This document shows positions 10,874 to 19,118 of a DNA stretch of 64,000 nucleotides, piece by piece. The position numbers and the translations under genes were made by a program. Numbering within the stretch: position 1 is the stretch's first letter; each line of letters opens with the position of its first letter. This DNA is from Herbidospora yilanensis (GTDB taxonomy: Bacteria; Actinomycetota; Actinomycetes; Streptosporangiales; Streptosporangiaceae). The stretch is taken from NCBI RefSeq assembly GCF_001570565.1, contig NZ_BBXE01000013.1, forward strand, positions 700,984 through 764,983. Direction: 5' to 3'. The notes beneath the pieces were generated by a model that worked only from the letters and a program-made list of their open reading frames with translations, searched no databases and had not been told where the DNA came from.

Positions 10874-10908
10874 GAAGACCCCGGGCGCTCGTCGCGCCCG
10901 GGGTCTTC
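10874..10908 (-). other. perfect intercistronic hairpin between groES and groEL
   Basis: A 15-pair perfect stem, GAAGACCCCGGGCGC (10874-10888) with its complement (10894-10908), closes a TCGTC loop. It lies right after the groES stop and before the groEL ribosome binding site. No T run follows on the minus strand, so it is more likely an mRNA-processing/stability or partial-termination element than a full terminator. Confidence 0.75.
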
Positions 10909-10915
10909 TCACGGC

Positions 10916-11227
10916 TTACTTCTCGATGATGGCGAGCACGTCACGGGCGGAGAGCACGAGGTACTCCTCGCCGCCGTACTTGACCTCGGTGCCGCCGTAC
11001 TTGCTGTAGAGGACGACGTCGCCCTCGTTGACGTCGAGCGGAACCCGCTTGCTGCCGGACTCGTCCCAGTTGCCGGGGCCCACCGCGAGGACCTTGCCCT
11101 CCTGGGGCTTCTCCTTCGCGGTGTCCGGGATGACCAGGCCGGAGGCGGTGGTCTGCTCGGCCTCAAGCGGCTGGACCACGATGCGGTCGCCGAGCGGCTT
11201 AACGGGAACCTTGGTGGCGGTCGTCAC
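10916..11227 (-). CDS. groES: co-chaperonin GroES
   Basis: A 103-residue GroES that caps GroEL rings. It has [21 protein letters not shown] at the start, with the mobile loop, followed by the [20 protein letters not shown] strand region and the C-terminal [18 protein letters not shown] at 11227 follows a GGGGAGGTCC ribosome binding site. It is the first gene of the groESL operon and is preceded by a canonical promoter and CIRCE operator. Length and motifs are normal for actinobacteria. Confidence 0.97.
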   Translation of the reverse strand: MTTATKVPVKPLGDRIVVQPLEAEQTTASGLVIPDTAKEKPQEGKVLAVGPGNWDESGSKRVPLDVNEGDVVLYSKYGGTEVKYGGEEYLVLSARDVLAIIEK

Positions 11228-11316
11228 GATCGGACCTCCCCTTCAGATTGCGATGAATGAGCTGAAGAGGCGACCAGCGGCCTGCCGTCGCGGGTGTCAG
11301 ACCTATCTGCGTCGCA

Positions 11317-11343
11317 TTGGCACTCTCACTAGGCGAGTGCCAA
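11317..11343 (-). promoter_or_regulatory. CIRCE operator (HrcA site) of groESL
   Basis: TTGGCACTC (11317-11325), nine spacer bases and GAGTGCCAA (11335-11343) form the inverted repeat of CIRCE (consensus TTAGCACTC-N9-GAGTGCTAA), with a compensating A-to-G / T-to-C pair that keeps the dyad perfect. It begins 6 bases after the -10 box, so HrcA bound here would cover the transcription start. Confidence 0.93.
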
Positions 11344-11349
11344 CACGAC

Positions 11350-11378
11350 ACAGTATGCACCTTCCCCGAGCACGTCAA
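11350..11378 (-). promoter_or_regulatory. groESL promoter
   Basis: On the minus strand TTGACG (11373-11378) and TACTGT (11350-11355) are separated by 17 bases, an almost ideal vegetative promoter. The CIRCE element follows directly downstream, as in HrcA-regulated groESL operons. Confidence 0.8.
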
Positions 11379-11477
11379 CACGAGCGGGACCGCACCTCAG
11401 GCGAGTGTTGACAGCCGGTGGCCCCAGTCGTTCATTGATCTCGCCCTCGCTTGTGCCACCAATCGAAGGGATGGGCA

Positions 11478-12551
11478 ATGCGCAGATTGTTGACGGCCCT
11501 CACGGGCCTCCTGCTCACGGCGGGTCTCCTGACCACACCCGCCCACGCGGAGTCGAACGGCGGCGTGCGGGTCATGCCGCTGGGAGACAGCATCACCGAC
11601 GGGTTCAACGTCCCCGGCGGCTACCGCGTCAATCTATGGCAGCGAATGGTCCAGGCAGGTCACACGGTCGACTTCGTCGGCTCGGGGTTCAACGGGCCGG
11701 CGAGCCTGGGCGACCACGACCACGAGGGCCACTCGGGCTGGCGGATCGACCAAATCGACGCCCAGATCGTGGGCTGGCTCCAGGCGTACGGCCCCCGGAC
11801 GATCCTGCTGCACATCGGCACCAACGACATGGGCCAGCAGTTCCAGGTGTCCACGGCGCCCGCGCGGCTGTCGGCCCTGATCGACAAGATCCGGGCCAAC
11901 GCCCCTCAGGTCGAGCTGTTCGTCGCACAGATCACGCCGTCCGCCGATCCCGCCTTCAACGCGCGGATCCAGACCTTCAACGCCGCGATCCCCGGCATCG
12001 TGGCCTCCAAGGGCCCGCTGACTCACCTCGTCGACATGAACACCGGCTTCACCACCGCCGACCTGGCCGACGGCCTCCACCCCAACCAGACCGGCTACGA
12101 CAAGATGGCCGCCCGCTGGTGGACCGCCCTCCAGTCGGTCCCCGGCAGCCTCGTGCCCACGGCCTCCACCACGGTCAACCTGGTCAACGGCGCGAGCAAC
12201 CGCTGCATGGACGTCAACGGCGCCAGCCAGGCCCAGGGCGCCCAGATCATCACGTGGGACTGCCACACCAACCCCAACCAGCGCTGGACCCGCACCGCGG
12301 CCGGCGAGTACCGCGTCTACGACGGGACCCGCTGCCTGGACGTCAACGGCAACGGCTCCGCCAACGGCACCAAGATCCAGATCTGGCCCTGCAACGGCAG
12401 CCCGGCGCAGCGCTTCAGCCACAACGCCAACGGCTCGATCACGGCGGCGGGCTCCGGCAAGTGCCTGCACTCCACCGGCACCGGCAACGGCGCCCTGGTG
12501 GAACTCCGCGACTGCGACGGCACCACGGCCCAGCGCTGGACCACGCGATAG
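11478..12551 (+). CDS. secreted SGNH/GDSL hydrolase with C-terminal ricin-type lectin domain
   Basis: A 357-residue exported protein starting at ATG 11478 behind GAAGGGA. Residues 1-24 form a signal peptide ending in AHA. The catalytic domain shows VMPLGDSITDG with Ser38, the block III HIGTNDM (Asn116) and block V ADGLHPN with Asp198 and His201, the complete SGNH triad. Residues ~232-357 are a ricin B-type beta-trefoil (CBM13-like) with NRCMDVNGAS, RCLDVNGNGSANGT and GKCLHSTGTGNGA repeats ending in QRWTTR. It probably deacetylates or de-esterifies polysaccharide outside the cell; the substrate is unknown. It is divergent from groES. Confidence 0.92.
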   Translation: MRRLLTALTGLLLTAGLLTTPAHAESNGGVRVMPLGDSITDGFNVPGGYRVNLWQRMVQAGHTVDFVGSGFNGPASLGDHDHEGHSGWRIDQIDAQIVGWLQAYGPRTILLHIGTNDMGQQFQVSTAPARLSALIDKIRANAPQVELFVAQITPSADPAFNARIQTFNAAIPGIVASKGPLTHLVDMNTGFTTADLADGLHPNQTGYDKMAARWWTALQSVPGSLVPTASTTVNLVNGASNRCMDVNGASQAQGAQIITWDCHTNPNQRWTRTAAGEYRVYDGTRCLDVNGNGSANGTKIQIWPCNGSPAQRFSHNANGSITAAGSGKCLHSTGTGNGALVELRDCDGTTAQRWTTR

Positions 12552-12585
12552 CCGACCAGTGAGCGGCGGGCGCTAGCGTCTCCGT

Positions 12586-13737
12586 GTGGACCTGGAGAGC
12601 TTCGCCCGCCTGCTCACTCCCGGCGGCCAGACGGCCCTGGCCGAGGCCGGCGCGACGCTGGCCTCGGGCGCGGGCCAGGTCGAGGCCGTGACCACGCTGC
12701 GCCGGCGCTTCGACGCCGACCTGGTCTCCGCCGCGCTCACCCAGGCGGGCCTGCGCCGCCGCGCGGTCGCCAAGTTCGGCCCCGACGCCGAGGTGATGTA
12801 TTTCACCCCCCACGGCCTGGAGCAGGCCACCCGCCCCGAGGTCGCCGAACACCGCGCCCGGCGGCTGGCGGGCCGGTCGGTGGCCGACGCCTGCTGCGGC
12901 ATCGGCGGCGACCTGATCGCCCAGGCCCGTGCGGGCTGCGCGGTCGACGCGGTCGACCTCGACCCCCTGACCGTGGCCGTGGCGACGGCGAACGCCCACG
13001 CTCTGGGCGTAGACGCGGAGGTCCGCGTCGCCGACGCCGCGAAGCTCGACCCGTCGGCCTACGACGCCCTGTTCGCCGACCCCGCCCGCAGGACCACGAA
13101 GGGCCGTGTCTTCGACCCCGCCGCCTATTCGCCGAGCTGGGAGGTGATCCTCGACCTGATCTCCCGGGCCCGCACCGCGTGCCTGAAGGTGGCCCCCGGC
13201 ATCCCCTACGAGTACATCCCCGAGGGCATGGAGGCCGAATGGGTCTCGTTCCGGGGCGAGGTCAAGGAGGCGGTCCTCTGGTCCGGCGCCGAGGGGCGCC
13301 GGGCGACCCTGTTGCCGTACGGCGAGACGATGACGGCCCGCGGCGTCGAGGCCGACGTCGCCCCCATCGGGCGCTACCTGTACGAACCCGACGGCGCGGC
13401 GGTCCGCGCCCACCTGGTCGGCGAGGTCGCCGAGCTCGTCGGGGGCTGGCTGATCGACCCCCAGATCGCCTACCTGTCCGCCGACGACCACGTGCCCACG
13501 CCGTGGGCGGCCGGCTATCTCGTCGAGGAGGTCATGCCGTTCTCGCTGAAGAGGCTCAGGGCCGCGCTGCGGGAGCGCGGGGTCGGCGCGGTCACGATCA
13601 AGAAGCGCGGTTCGGCGGTCGACGTGGAGAAGCTCCGTCACGATCTGCGACTGTCCGGGGACAGGTCGGCGGTCGTCGTGCTGACCCGTCTCGGCACCCG
13701 TCCCGTGGCCGTGCTGGCCTCGGAAATGGGCAGGTAA
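12586..13737 (+). CDS. class I SAM-dependent methyltransferase with THUMP-like C-terminal domain
   Basis: A 383-residue protein starting at GTG 12586. The Rossmann core is at residues ~100-200, with the SAM-binding VADACCGIGGDLIAQA motif followed by AVDLDPLTVAVATANA and LFADPARRT, the last resembling the DPPR/NPPY catalytic loop of nucleic-acid methyltransferases. The N-terminal helices (FARLLTPGGQTALAEA) and the C-terminal VTIKKRGSAVDVEKLRHDL region match the THUMP-like module, suggesting an RNA substrate. The substrate is not known. It is co-directional with the SGNH hydrolase 34 bases upstream, without other evidence of a link. Confidence 0.85.
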   Translation: MDLESFARLLTPGGQTALAEAGATLASGAGQVEAVTTLRRRFDADLVSAALTQAGLRRRAVAKFGPDAEVMYFTPHGLEQATRPEVAEHRARRLAGRSVADACCGIGGDLIAQARAGCAVDAVDLDPLTVAVATANAHALGVDAEVRVADAAKLDPSAYDALFADPARRTTKGRVFDPAAYSPSWEVILDLISRARTACLKVAPGIPYEYIPEGMEAEWVSFRGEVKEAVLWSGAEGRRATLLPYGETMTARGVEADVAPIGRYLYEPDGAAVRAHLVGEVAELVGGWLIDPQIAYLSADDHVPTPWAAGYLVEEVMPFSLKRLRAALRERGVGAVTIKKRGSAVDVEKLRHDLRLSGDRSAVVVLTRLGTRPVAVLASEMGR

Positions 13738-13864
13738 AGCCGCCAGTCCGGGCAATCCATCGGGAACCCCGATGTTTCCCTGTCCCCGGGAAAGTGGCAG
13801 CGCCGAGGGTTATCGTTCGGTGACATTACGTGTTCACGTCTTCCTCTTGATCCGGAGCTCCTCG

Positions 13865-15094
13865 GTGGAAAACCACACCCTCCTTCAAGCGGGCGGTCAG
13901 GCCGCAGTGTCCGACCGGATGCGCGAGCTGCTGGCCCGCGCGGCCCAGGACCATGTCTACGAGCAGCGCACCCAAGGGGCGGTGCTCGACGAGATCCGCC
14001 AGCGCATGGAGGGCATGGAATGGCTGCTCCGCGAGGTCCGCGAGCGCGAGCTCGGCGGCATCAGCGCGACCATGGAGGCGGTCGGCGGCCGCCTCGAGGA
14101 CCTGACGGGCCGCCCGCCCGCCTGGGCCGAGGGCCTGGCCCAGCACATCGAGATGGTCCGTGACCACGTCGACACCGTCGGCGAGAAGGTCACCCCCATC
14201 GGCGAGCTCCCCAGCCTGTGGGCCGACGTCGGCACGATGGGCGAGAGCGTCGAGGAGTCCCTCACCCGGCTGGCCTCGGTCACCGACCGCCTCACCCAGA
14301 TGCAGACCGGCATGGAGGCGGCCGCCGCCCGCTTCAGCCGCATCGACAAGGCCGTCACCGACCTCACCGAGCGCCTCGACCGCCTGGAGGCCGACTTCAC
14401 CGAGTCCCTCACCACCGGCCTCGACAACGTGGTCACCCGCCTGACCGCGACCCTCGATCAGATCGCGACCCGCATCTCCGGCGTCGAGGGCCAGCAGTCG
14501 GCCAGCAACGCCCGCCTGAGCGCCATCAGCGAGGCCCAGTCGGGCGCCAAGGCCCAGTTCCACGCCCTGGAGGGCCAGGTCGCGGGGGTGACCGCCCGCC
14601 TCGACCGCATCGACGCCCGCATCGAGACGGCCGACGAGTGCCTGGCCGACATCGACACCCGCGTGACGGGCGTCGAGGCCAAGCTCACCGAGAACGGCGA
14701 GAAGCTCGACGGCACCGACCGCGCCGTCAGCGCCCTCGACGAGCGCCTGGGCGCCTGCGTGGGCGACTCGGAGAGCCGCCTGAGCTCGAAGGTCGAGGCC
14801 CTGGAAGAGCAGCTCGGCGAACGCTTCGACGGCGTCGACGACCGTGTCGAGTCGATCAACCAGCGGCTCGGCCAGCTCCCCGCGACCCTGGAGATCGGCG
14901 AACTCCACCGTCTGGTCGGCGAGATCGCCCCGCTGGTCGAGACCCGCCCCGACCGCGAGGCGGTCCGCGAGGCCCTGTCGACCACGGTGGAGCCCGCCCA
15001 CACCGACCTGACCAGAAGGCTGGGGGCGCTGGAGGAAACGATGCTGGCGCTGGCTGAGGCCCTCCTGAGGCCAACCAGGGGCTCCAAGGACTGA
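13865..15094 (+). CDS. long coiled-coil protein of unknown function
   Basis: A 409-residue protein starting at GTG 13865 (GGAG eight bases upstream). From about residue 60 to 400 it is almost wholly helical with heptad-like repeats, for example TDLTERLDRLEADF, VTARLDRIDARIE and VEALEEQLGERFDGVDDRV. Recurring x-LD-RI/L-x motifs are spaced by 7 or 11 residues. It contains few cysteines and no membrane segment or signal peptide. Such apolipoprotein/SMC-like coiled coils occur in Streptosporangiales with no assigned function; a cytoskeletal, scaffold or chromosome-associated role is possible but unsupported. The gene ends before a strong bidirectional terminator. Confidence 0.8.
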   Translation: MENHTLLQAGGQAAVSDRMRELLARAAQDHVYEQRTQGAVLDEIRQRMEGMEWLLREVRERELGGISATMEAVGGRLEDLTGRPPAWAEGLAQHIEMVRDHVDTVGEKVTPIGELPSLWADVGTMGESVEESLTRLASVTDRLTQMQTGMEAAAARFSRIDKAVTDLTERLDRLEADFTESLTTGLDNVVTRLTATLDQIATRISGVEGQQSASNARLSAISEAQSGAKAQFHALEGQVAGVTARLDRIDARIETADECLADIDTRVTGVEAKLTENGEKLDGTDRAVSALDERLGACVGDSESRLSSKVEALEEQLGERFDGVDDRVESINQRLGQLPATLEIGELHRLVGEIAPLVETRPDREAVREALSTTVEPAHTDLTRRLGALEETMLALAEALLRPTRGSKD

Positions 15095-15106
15095 CAACGC
15101 CTCATA

Positions 15107-15150
15107 CGCGAGAAGGGCCGGGCCACTTCGGTGGCCCGGCCCTTCTCGCG
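15107..15150. terminator. bidirectional terminator between coiled-coil gene and tsaD
   Basis: A perfect 20-pair stem (15107-15126 with 15131-15150) is closed by a TTCG tetraloop. It lies between the convergent coiled-coil gene (plus) and tsaD (minus), 12 bases from each stop codon. T runs are absent, but stem strength and position make a shared terminator likely. Confidence 0.85.
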
Positions 15151-15161
15151 TCGCGAAGCGG

Positions 15162-16184
15162 TCAGACGCTGACCGTGGTGACGGGCATCGACGAGTCGGC
15201 CGGGATGTCGAGCAGCGAGGGCGTCGCCCCCGCCGCGACCAGGTTGGACCCCAGAGCGGCCACCATCGCCCCGTTGTCGGTGCAGAGCCCCGGCCGGGGC
15301 ACCCGCAGCCGGACCCCGGCCGCGTCGCAGCGCTCCTGGGCCAGCGCCCGCAGCCGCGAGTTGGCCGCCACGCCGCCGCCGATCAGCAGGTCTTCCACGC
15401 CGTGCGCGCGGCACGCCTGGAGCGCCTTCCTGGTCAGCACGTCGACCACGGCCTCCTGGAACGAGGCCGCCACGTCGGACACCGACACGGAGTCGCCCTG
15501 CTTCTCCACATATCGGGCCACGGCCGTCTTCAGGCCGGAGAACGAGAAGTCGAGCGTGCCGTCGTCGACCTTGCCCCGGGGGAACGGGATCGCGTCGCCG
15601 CGCCCCTCGCGGGCGGCCCGGTCGATGTGGGGGCCGCCGGGGAACGGCAGCCCGAGAACCCGGGCGACCTTGTCGAACGCCTCGCCGGCGGCGTCGTCGA
15701 CGGTCGAACCGAGGGAGATCACCTCCCGGGTCACGTCGGGCACCAGCAGCAGGGACGAGTGGCCGCCCGACACCAGCAGGGCCATGCACGGCTCGGGCAG
15801 CGGCCCGTGTTCGAGCTGGTCGACCGCCACGTGGGCGGCGAGGTGGTTGACCCCGTAGAGGGGCACGCCGAGACCGACCGAATAGGCCTTGGCGGCGGCC
15901 ACGCCGACCAGCAGCGCGCCGGCCAGGCCGGGGCCCGCCGTGACGGCGATGGCGTCGATGTCGGAGAACTTCAGGCCCGCCTTCGCCAGGGCGCTGTCGA
16001 CCGTGGGGGCCATCGCGTCGAGGTGGGCCCGGGAGGCCACCTCGGGGACGACTCCCCCGAAGCGGGCGTGTTCGTCCATGCTGGAGGCGATCGTGTCGGC
16101 CAGCAGGGTGTGGCCGCGTACGATGCCGACGCCCGTCTCATCGCAGGACGTCTCGATTCCCAGGACGATCGGCTCGTCAGCCAT
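15162..16184 (-). CDS. tsaD: tRNA N6-adenosine threonylcarbamoyltransferase
   Basis: A 340-residue Kae1/TsaD protein that transfers threonylcarbamoyl onto A37 of ANN-decoding tRNAs, together with TsaB and TsaE. It has the ASKHA nucleotide-binding [13 protein letters not shown] start, the iron-binding His pair in [10 protein letters not shown] (His114 and His118), [11 protein letters not shown] and the [10 protein letters not shown] motif. Its start overlaps the end of rimI by 8 bases, so it is the last gene of a tsaB-rimI-tsaD run. Length is normal for the family. Confidence 0.96.
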   Translation of the reverse strand: MADEPIVLGIETSCDETGVGIVRGHTLLADTIASSMDEHARFGGVVPEVASRAHLDAMAPTVDSALAKAGLKFSDIDAIAVTAGPGLAGALLVGVAAAKAYSVGLGVPLYGVNHLAAHVAVDQLEHGPLPEPCMALLVSGGHSSLLLVPDVTREVISLGSTVDDAAGEAFDKVARVLGLPFPGGPHIDRAAREGRGDAIPFPRGKVDDGTLDFSFSGLKTAVARYVEKQGDSVSVSDVAASFQEAVVDVLTRKALQACRAHGVEDLLIGGGVAANSRLRALAQERCDAAGVRLRVPRPGLCTDNGAMVAALGSNLVAAGATPSLLDIPADSSMPVTTVSV

Positions 16185-16632
16185 CGAGTTTCCTCACCAT
16201 CGTGATCGCGTCGGTTCCGTCGTCGTAGTAGCCCCGCCGGAGGCCGAGCTGGTGGAAGCCGAACCGTTCGTACATGGCCTGGGCGGGGGCGTTGTCGGCC
16301 CGGACCTCGAGGAAGACCGCGGAGGCCCCGCGGCGGCCGGCCTCGTCGAGCAGGGCGTTGAGCATCAGGGCGCCGACCCCGGCCCGCCGGTGTTCGGCCA
16401 GGACGGCGATGGTCTGCACGTCGCCCTGGTCGCCCGCCACGGCCAGGCCGGCGTAGCCCACGATCCGGCCGTCGCGTTCGGCCACGATGTAGTGGCGGGT
16501 GCGGGGCTGGTCGGCGAGCTCGCCGAGCATCATGCGCTCGCTCCACGCGTCGGCGGGGAACGTGGCGCGTTCGAGCTCCATGACGGCCGGCAGGTCGTCG
16601 ACGCCCATGCCGCGCAGCGTCACCACGCTCAC
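16177..16632 (-). CDS. rimI: ribosomal protein S18-alanine N-acetyltransferase
   Basis: A 151-residue GNAT acetyltransferase. It has the N-terminal [20 protein letters not shown], the acetyl-CoA-binding [18 protein letters not shown] (motif A, R/Q-x2-G-x-G/A) and C-terminal [17 protein letters not shown] with the RimI-type tyrosine. Start is GTG 16632, overlapping the tsaB stop by four bases (GTGA). Location between tsaB and tsaD is the common actinobacterial arrangement and supports the RimI call over a generic GNAT. Confidence 0.9.
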   Translation of the reverse strand: MSVVTLRGMGVDDLPAVMELERATFPADAWSERMMLGELADQPRTRHYIVAERDGRIVGYAGLAVAGDQGDVQTIAVLAEHRRAGVGALMLNALLDEAGRRGASAVFLEVRADNAPAQAMYERFGFHQLGLRRGYYDDGTDAITMVRKLDG

Positions 16633-17330
16633 GCCGTCACCTTCTTGGGCGCCCCCGGGATCTGCGCGTCGGGGCGCCGCAGGTAGATCGGCACGGGCGG
16701 TCCTAGGATGGCCCGGTTCTGGGCGGCCTCGACCGAGTCGATGCGCCCCTCGGGCAGCTTGGCCGCCGCGGCGGCCTCCTCGGGCGACAACCGGCCCAGT
16801 TCGACGGCGGCCAGCGCGGCCAGCGCCCCGGCCGACGGGTGTTCGGGACCGGTCACGCCGTCGAGGTGGAGCCGGGCGCCCACGACCGTGCCGCGCGCCG
16901 GCACGTCGGCGGGCTTGTCGACCCGGGGGCCGTCGAGCCGGGTCGAGCCGTCGGCGTAGGTCGCCCAGAAGAGTTCCTTGCGGCGCGCGTCGGTGATCAC
17001 CGTGAACGGGCCGGGCACCCCGGCGGCGTAGGCGATGGCGTCGAGGGTGCAGATGCCGTAGGCGGGCACCCCGAGCGTCGTCGACAACGCCCGCGCCGTG
17101 ATCAGGCCGACCCGCAGCCCGGTGTAGGGCCCGGGACCCGCCCCCGCCACGACGGCGGTGACGTCGTGGACGGTCACGCCCGCTTCACGCAGGACGGTCT
17201 CGATCGCCGGCGCGAGCAGTTCCCCGTGGCGCCGGGCGTCGATGGTGGTGGATTCCGCCAGCACGCGTGTTCCGTCGTGCACCGCGGCGGTCACGGCAGG
17301 GGTCGCCGTGTCGAAGGCCAGGACCAGCAC
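16629..17330 (-). CDS. tsaB: t6A biosynthesis dimerisation protein TsaB
   Basis: A 233-residue TsaB, the non-catalytic ASKHA partner of TsaD. It starts at GTG 17330 (VLVLAFDTATPAVTAAV). It carries VVAGAGPGPYTGLRVGLITA, the family signature, and an interface helix RRHGELLAPAIETVLREAG. A longer in-frame extension upstream runs through the sortase gene and is not credible. Its stop overlaps the rimI start. The sortase gene directly upstream separates it from tsaE, with which it acts. Confidence 0.92.
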   Translation of the reverse strand: MLVLAFDTATPAVTAAVHDGTRVLAESTTIDARRHGELLAPAIETVLREAGVTVHDVTAVVAGAGPGPYTGLRVGLITARALSTTLGVPAYGICTLDAIAYAAGVPGPFTVITDARRKELFWATYADGSTRLDGPRVDKPADVPARGTVVGARLHLDGVTGPEHPSAGALAALAAVELGRLSPEEAAAAAKLPEGRIDSVEAAQNRAILGPPVPIYLRRPDAQIPGAPKKVTA

Positions 17331-17362
17331 AAAAAGCAAGCCTAGCCCTACAGGGCGTGTGC

Positions 17363-17902
17363 TCAGGTGCGGGAGGCGTACACGATGACGTTGTCCTTGT
17401 ACTCGTGGGCGTCCCAGTCGAACTGCCCGCCGCAGGTGATCAGGCGCAGGCCCTCGCCGAGGTAGACCTTCTCGGCGGGGAAGGACTCCTTGGGGATCTG
17501 CTCGATCGCGTCGACCTTGTAGGAGACCGTCTTCCCGTCGGACCTGACGACCTTGACGGCCGCGCCCTTCTTCAGCTCCCGGAGCCGGTAGAAGACGGCG
17601 GGCGCGGTCTTGGTGTCGACGTGGCCGATGATCACGGCCGCGCCCTCGTCGCCGGGCACGGAACTGCCCTCGTACCACCCGGCGATCTTGGGTTTCTCGT
17701 ACGGCGGCAGCTCGACCTCCCCGTCGCCGGTGAGGCCGAGCTTGATCAGCGGCGCCTTCATCCGCAGCACGGGGATGTCGATGCGTTCGGGCACCGCGCT
17801 GCTGCGCGCGCCCTCGACCTCGGCCGTGTCGGGCTTGGTCATCGCGAACAGGACGAACCCCGAGACGATCGCCGCGACGACCATCCGGGTGGAGACGGCC
17901 AA
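17363..17902 (-). CDS. sortase (class E/F-like)
   Basis: About 179 residues. It begins with an N-terminal membrane helix (RMVVAAIVSGFVLFAM) and a sortase fold. The catalytic His is in AVIIGHVDTK, the Cys in RLITCGGQFD, and the Arg is probably in the C-terminal VYASRT. Substrate-entry strands such as IDIPVLRMKAPLIKLGL are typical of actinobacterial class F/E sortases. The start is uncertain: TTG at 17902, three bases after the upstream stop, or ATG at 17884. It is coupled to a lipoprotein gene and lies inside the tsaE-tsaB interval, so the pair probably forms its own cell-surface unit. Confidence 0.82.
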   Translation of the reverse strand: MAVSTRMVVAAIVSGFVLFAMTKPDTAEVEGARSSAVPERIDIPVLRMKAPLIKLGLTGDGEVELPPYEKPKIAGWYEGSSVPGDEGAAVIIGHVDTKTAPAVFYRLRELKKGAAVKVVRSDGKTVSYKVDAIEQIPKESFPAEKVYLGEGLRLITCGGQFDWDAHEYKDNVIVYASRT

Positions 17903-17906
17903 GGCG

Positions 17907-18542
17907 TCAGCCCCGGGCGCGCCTGCGGGCCACCGCGATGCCGAGACCGGCCGCGGCCAGCAGCCCGACGGCGAACGGAGCGACCGGGATGCCCGACTCG
18001 TCGGCGGGACCGCCGGCGGCCGTGCCGCCGCCGCCCGCGCCGGGCGCCTTGGTCGGGAAACGCGTCTCGTCGGCGGTGTTGCCGCTGCGCAGCACCTGGA
18101 GACGGGCGTTGCCGGTGTCGTTGGTGGCCGAGCAGCGCACCTCGACGCGGTAGCCACCGGCCTTCGCGCTGGCCTTGAGCACGGCCACGCCGGTCAGCCG
18201 GGGCGCGGGGGCCGGGGACGGCGCGGGCGTCTCGGCCGCCGGGGCCAGCAGGCTCACGATGCCGGTGAACGCGTCGGAGTGGGCGCTGGCCTGGTAGCTG
18301 GTGCCCGGCAGCGCGGGCGGGCAGTAGGCGGTGATCCGGATGTTGCGGGACTGCCCACCCTGGATCTCGTCGGGGTTGAGCGTGACCCGGACCTCCTGCC
18401 GGGGCGGGACGCTCGCCGTGACCGTCGGCACCGGTGGCGTCACCGTGATGGACGGCTCCGGGACGATGCCCGCCTCCGCAGAACAGCCGGCGACTCCGAG
18501 TAGCAGCACCCCGGCCAACGCGGCCTTCGATAACGCGTTCAT
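17907..18542 (-). CDS. predicted lipoprotein with C-terminal membrane anchor, sortase neighbour
   Basis: A 211-residue exported protein starting at ATG 18542 behind GGGAGGGG. The lipobox is LLGVAGC (residues ~15-21), followed by a Pro/Thr/Val-rich linker. A domain with two cysteines follows (RITAYCPPALPG and YRVEVRCSATND). The C-terminus has a Gly/Ala linker, a hydrophobic helix (PFAVGLLAAAGLGIAVA) and the basic tail RRRARG. This helix-plus-basic end resembles a sorting signal, but no LPxTG is visible; SGIPVAP stands in its place. It may be double-anchored or an atypical sortase substrate. Function unknown. Confidence 0.75.
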   Translation of the reverse strand: MNALSKAALAGVLLLGVAGCSAEAGIVPEPSITVTPPVPTVTASVPPRQEVRVTLNPDEIQGGQSRNIRITAYCPPALPGTSYQASAHSDAFTGIVSLLAPAAETPAPSPAPAPRLTGVAVLKASAKAGGYRVEVRCSATNDTGNARLQVLRSGNTADETRFPTKAPGAGGGGTAAGGPADESGIPVAPFAVGLLAAAGLGIAVARRRARG

Positions 18543-18659
18543 CGGCCCCACCCCTCCCACCGCCGACCATTACCCAGAAAATCTAGGCCAATCCATTAGT
18601 AAAGATCTTCATTTTCTAACGAATCGGCGGCGGTGTGGAAGGCTCCAAGCGGGACCGTA

Positions 18660-19118
18660 CTAGATCGTCCCTGCGGGAATATCGGACCAACGATCACCAA
18701 CACCCCGAAGCAGGACATACCTACTCTCGTCGGTGTCGTCCCGGTCGATCACGATCTCAAGGCGCTCGTCCGACAGACCCTCGACGAGGCCCTCGCCCCA
18801 CTCGACCACGGTGACCGAGTCGGCCAGCGAGGCGTCGAGGTCGAGGTCGTCGACCTCCAGCGCGCCGCCCAGGCGGTAGGCGTCGGCGTGGACGAGGGCC
18901 GGGCCCCCGGACAACGACGGATGCACCCGGGCGATCACGAAGGTCGGGGAGGTGATCGGGCCGCGTACCTTCAGGCCCTCGCCTATCCCCTGGGTGAGAG
19001 TCGTCTTCCCCGCTCCCAGCGGGCCGGTCAGCACGACCAGATCGCCCGCGCGCAGCAGCCCGGCGATCTTCACGCCGAGTGAGCGCATGTCCTCGGCCGT
19101 GGCCGCAGGCTCCTTCAC
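18660..19118 (-). CDS. tsaE: tRNA threonylcarbamoyladenosine biosynthesis ATPase TsaE
   Basis: A 152-residue P-loop ATPase that drives the TsaBD t6A cycle. The Walker A is LTGPLGAGKTTLTQGI, followed by SPTFVIARVH, HADAYRLGG and VVEWGEGL, the standard TsaE motif set. GTG at 19118 overlaps the stop of the upstream hydrolase (GTGA). It is the last gene of a coupled nnr-alr-hydrolase-tsaE series. About 117 bases without a gene separate it from the lipoprotein/sortase pair. Confidence 0.94.
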   Translation of the reverse strand: MKEPAATAEDMRSLGVKIAGLLRAGDLVVLTGPLGAGKTTLTQGIGEGLKVRGPITSPTFVIARVHPSLSGGPALVHADAYRLGGALEVDDLDLDASLADSVTVVEWGEGLVEGLSDERLEIVIDRDDTDESRYVLLRGVGDRWSDIPAGTI

